A stretch of 35,284 nucleotides of DNA, taken from CAZTYW01 sp964617695 (GTDB lineage Bacteria; Chloroflexota; Dehalococcoidia; UBA2247; RBG-13-53-26). Numbering within the stretch: the stretch's first letter is position 1; the number at the start of each line of letters is the position of its first letter. Of this stretch, positions 33,809-35,284 are shown one piece after another. The notes beneath the pieces were generated by a model. The model saw nothing but the letters and a program-made list of their open reading frames with translations. It made no database searches and was not told the DNA's origin. The translations under genes and the position numbers were made by a program. The stretch is taken from assembly GCA_964617695.1 (NCBI GenBank), contig CAZTYW010000012.1, forward strand, positions 1 through 35,284, read 5' to 3'.

Positions 33809-34797
33809 GCCAGTTCATTTCCAGGAACGACCTGCTGTCGTGGTTGGCAAAGCTAGTCCAGGATGGCGACCTGGTGGCGCCAACCAGGATTGACGAGTTG
33901 ACCCTGTTCCGAAGAGTCGGGCAAGTGGAAGATATAGTCTTCGACTACGGGAACACCGACCTATCTCCGAAGGAGTTCTTCTTCCCTGCTACGGAGACGC
34001 TGTTCACGGTAGAAAGAAGCGATGCCCAGATCGAACTGGTGCCTGCCGCGGTTGAGCGTGAGACCGTGATATTCGGCGTGCGTCCCTGCGACGCCAGAGG
34101 CATCGCCACACTGGACATGCCCTATCTGTCGGAGCCAGCCGATGACCTGTACCAGCAACACCGCGACAAGAGCACCCTGGTCGGTCTTTCCTGCCTGAGC
34201 GTCTCTCCAGAGTGTTTCTGCACCAGCATGGGCAGCGGTCCGGACGATGCCTCCAACGTGGACGTCATGCTCACGGAAGTGGAGGATGGGTACGTGGTCC
34301 AGGTCGTTACAGAGAAGGGCGAGTCCCTGCTGCCCCGTGGTCTGTTGACTGCAGCGAATGTGACGACCCCGGCAGCGCCTTCTGTGCCGACCATCCCCAG
34401 CGAGGGCATTGCAGAGGCTATGCGTCAGAACTTTGACAGTCCCTACTGGAGCCGGTTGGCCGACAGATGCCTGCACTGCAATATGTGTTCCTATGTCTGT
34501 CCCACCTGCTATTGCTTCGACGTAAGGGACTTCAGCGAAAATGGGAGGATCAACCGGGTGCGGACCTGGGAAAGCTGCCAGTCGCCAGGGTTCACCCGCA
34601 TTGCCGGTGGTCACGACCCTCGTGCCAACAAAGGGGCACGCTTGAGGCAGAGGTTTGCACACAAGCTCCTCTACTCTTCCGAGCGTTTCGGAGCTCTGCA
34701 CTGCGTCGGCTGTGGCAGGTGTGTCAGGGCCTGCCCGGTGAACACGGACATTCGAGAGGTAATATCCGATATCCAGAAGATGGGGGCAGCCAGGTGA
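33805..34797 (+). CDS. Flx/sulfhydrogenase beta subunit (AsrA/HydB-like), copy 2
   Basis: 330 residues. VRPCDARGI near 97 and, at the end, CLHCNMCSYVCPTCYC near 224 and CVGCGRCVRAC near 302, the pattern of the 4Fe-4S dicluster family of anaerobic sulfite reductase subunit A and sulfhydrogenase beta. It shares the PCD-R and CPxCYC motifs with its neighbour. Start and stop overlap both neighbours by four bases (ATGA and GTGA). Electron carrier between the flavoprotein and the Hdr subunits. Confidence 0.92.
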   Translation: MSQFISRNDLLSWLAKLVQDGDLVAPTRIDELTLFRRVGQVEDIVFDYGNTDLSPKEFFFPATETLFTVERSDAQIELVPAAVERETVIFGVRPCDARGIATLDMPYLSEPADDLYQQHRDKSTLVGLSCLSVSPECFCTSMGSGPDDASNVDVMLTEVEDGYVVQVVTEKGESLLPRGLLTAANVTTPAAPSVPTIPSEGIAEAMRQNFDSPYWSRLADRCLHCNMCSYVCPTCYCFDVRDFSENGRINRVRTWESCQSPGFTRIAGGHDPRANKGARLRQRFAHKLLYSSERFGALHCVGCGRCVRACPVNTDIREVISDIQKMGAAR

Positions 34798-35284
34798 AGT
34801 CCGCCAATCCCATGCTGCCATACCTTGCCACCCTGCAAGACGTGGTTGACCTGACGCCTGACGTCAGGTTGTTCGCAATGGAATTGCATGACCGTGCCGT
34901 GGCGGAAAGCTTTGACTACAAGCCGGGGCAGTTCATTTTCGTGTCAGCATTCGGCGTGGGTGAGTCACCCTTCGGGCTGGCGTCTGTCTCCTACCGCAAG
35001 GACGGGCTGGAGGTGGCGGTGAGGCGCGTGGGGACGGTCACCAACTCACTTCACGAGCTTGAACCGGGCACGGTTGTCGGCGTGAGGGGCCCTTTTGGGA
35101 ACCACTTTCCCCTGGAGGAATACAAGGGCAAGAACATCTTCATCATCGGCGGCGGCATCGGCATGGCCCCGCTGCGTCCGGTGATAACCACCATCGTCGA
35201 CCACAGAGACGACTACGCAGACCTGGTGGTCATCAACGGGGCGCGGAGCCCGCAGGATCTGGTTTTCGCCAACGAGTTTGATAC
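34794..35284 (+). CDS. FAD/NAD(P)-binding oxidoreductase, FlxA/AsrB/HydG-like (3' partial)
   Basis: Open to the window end; 163 codons seen of an expected 280 or so. A ferredoxin reductase-type FAD barrel comes first (YKPGQFIF, then GLASVSYR where the family usually has RPFSLAS or similar), RGPFGNHFP follows, and IIGGGIGMAPLRP opens the nucleotide-binding domain. It starts with GTG overlapping the previous stop. It would oxidise NAD(P)H and feed the Hdr module. The C-terminal [2Fe-2S] site lies beyond the window. Confidence 0.93.
   Translation, partial: MKSANPMLPYLATLQDVVDLTPDVRLFAMELHDRAVAESFDYKPGQFIFVSAFGVGESPFGLASVSYRKDGLEVAVRRVGTVTNSLHELEPGTVVGVRGPFGNHFPLEEYKGKNIFIIGGGIGMAPLRPVITTIVDHRDDYADLVVINGARSPQDLVFANEFD

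Noticed and set aside
1..35284. CRISPR arrays, tRNA or rRNA genes, insertion sequences
   Set aside because: I saw no regularly spaced direct repeats, no cloverleaf-type sequences, no rRNA segments and no transposase-like protein on either strand.

Overview
The window is a roughly 58% GC (by eye) bacterial stretch packed with anaerobic redox genes. My best guess for the source is an uncultured strict anaerobe of the Chloroflexota (Dehalococcoidia-like). That rests on the gene mix (Hdr-type and molybdoenzyme complexes, a NAD-linked [NiFe] hydrogenase, several fused redox subunits), frequent GTG/TTG starts and resemblance to such genomes from memory. No rRNA or marker gene is present, so this is inference.

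Layout. 1-153: C-terminal scrap of an unknown gene. 204-8324 (+): six-gene operon encoding a Tat-exported molybdopterin oxidoreductase (PsrA-like), its four-cluster ferredoxin (PsrB-like), an NrfD/PsrC membrane subunit, an unusual HdrA-N/ferredoxin/MvhD-like fusion, a 71-aa membrane protein, and a membrane HdrE-HdrD type fusion. 8406-9755 (-): sensor protein without a kinase domain. 10141-10338: small membrane protein preceded by a repeated non-coding element. 10644-18223 (+): hoxEFUYH-like bidirectional hydrogenase whose NuoF/HoxF subunit is fused to a GltD/NfnB-like flavoprotein. 18341-21045 (+): NarL-type regulator and its sensor kinase, which is a paralogue of the kinase-less sensor. 21787-24415 (+): acetyl-CoA synthetase and a SatP-type acetate transporter. 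24750-25366 (+): a second copy of the small membrane protein overlapping a two-CW domain protein, again behind the repeated element. 25725-28813 (-): kinase, OmpR-type regulator, small PLDc_N-like membrane protein and single-domain response regulator. 29231-35284 (+): HdrD-HdrA-MvhD and a Flx/sulfhydrogenase-type NAD(P)H module, the last gene cut by the window end.

How the parts could work together (inference): hydrogen, NAD(P)H, ferredoxin and a membrane quinone pool are linked by three modules. The Hox-like hydrogenase joins H2 to NAD(P)(H) and perhaps to a second acceptor through the fused flavoprotein. The soluble Hdr-Flx module could bifurcate electrons from NAD(P)H. The membrane Psr/Hdr-like complex exchanges electrons with quinone and with a periplasmic molybdoenzyme. 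Acetate is taken up and activated by SatP/AcsA. At least two complete two-component systems and orphan parts surround these genes.

The most interesting unexplained items are: a non-coding element present three times (9949-10055, 21313-21418, 24607-24679) with a conserved potential stem; the paired small WYLNVGG membrane proteins it precedes; a promoter with four in-phase 11-bp repeats (26443-26496); and the composite Psr-Hdr operon, whose molybdoenzyme lacks a cysteine at the expected metal-ligand region.
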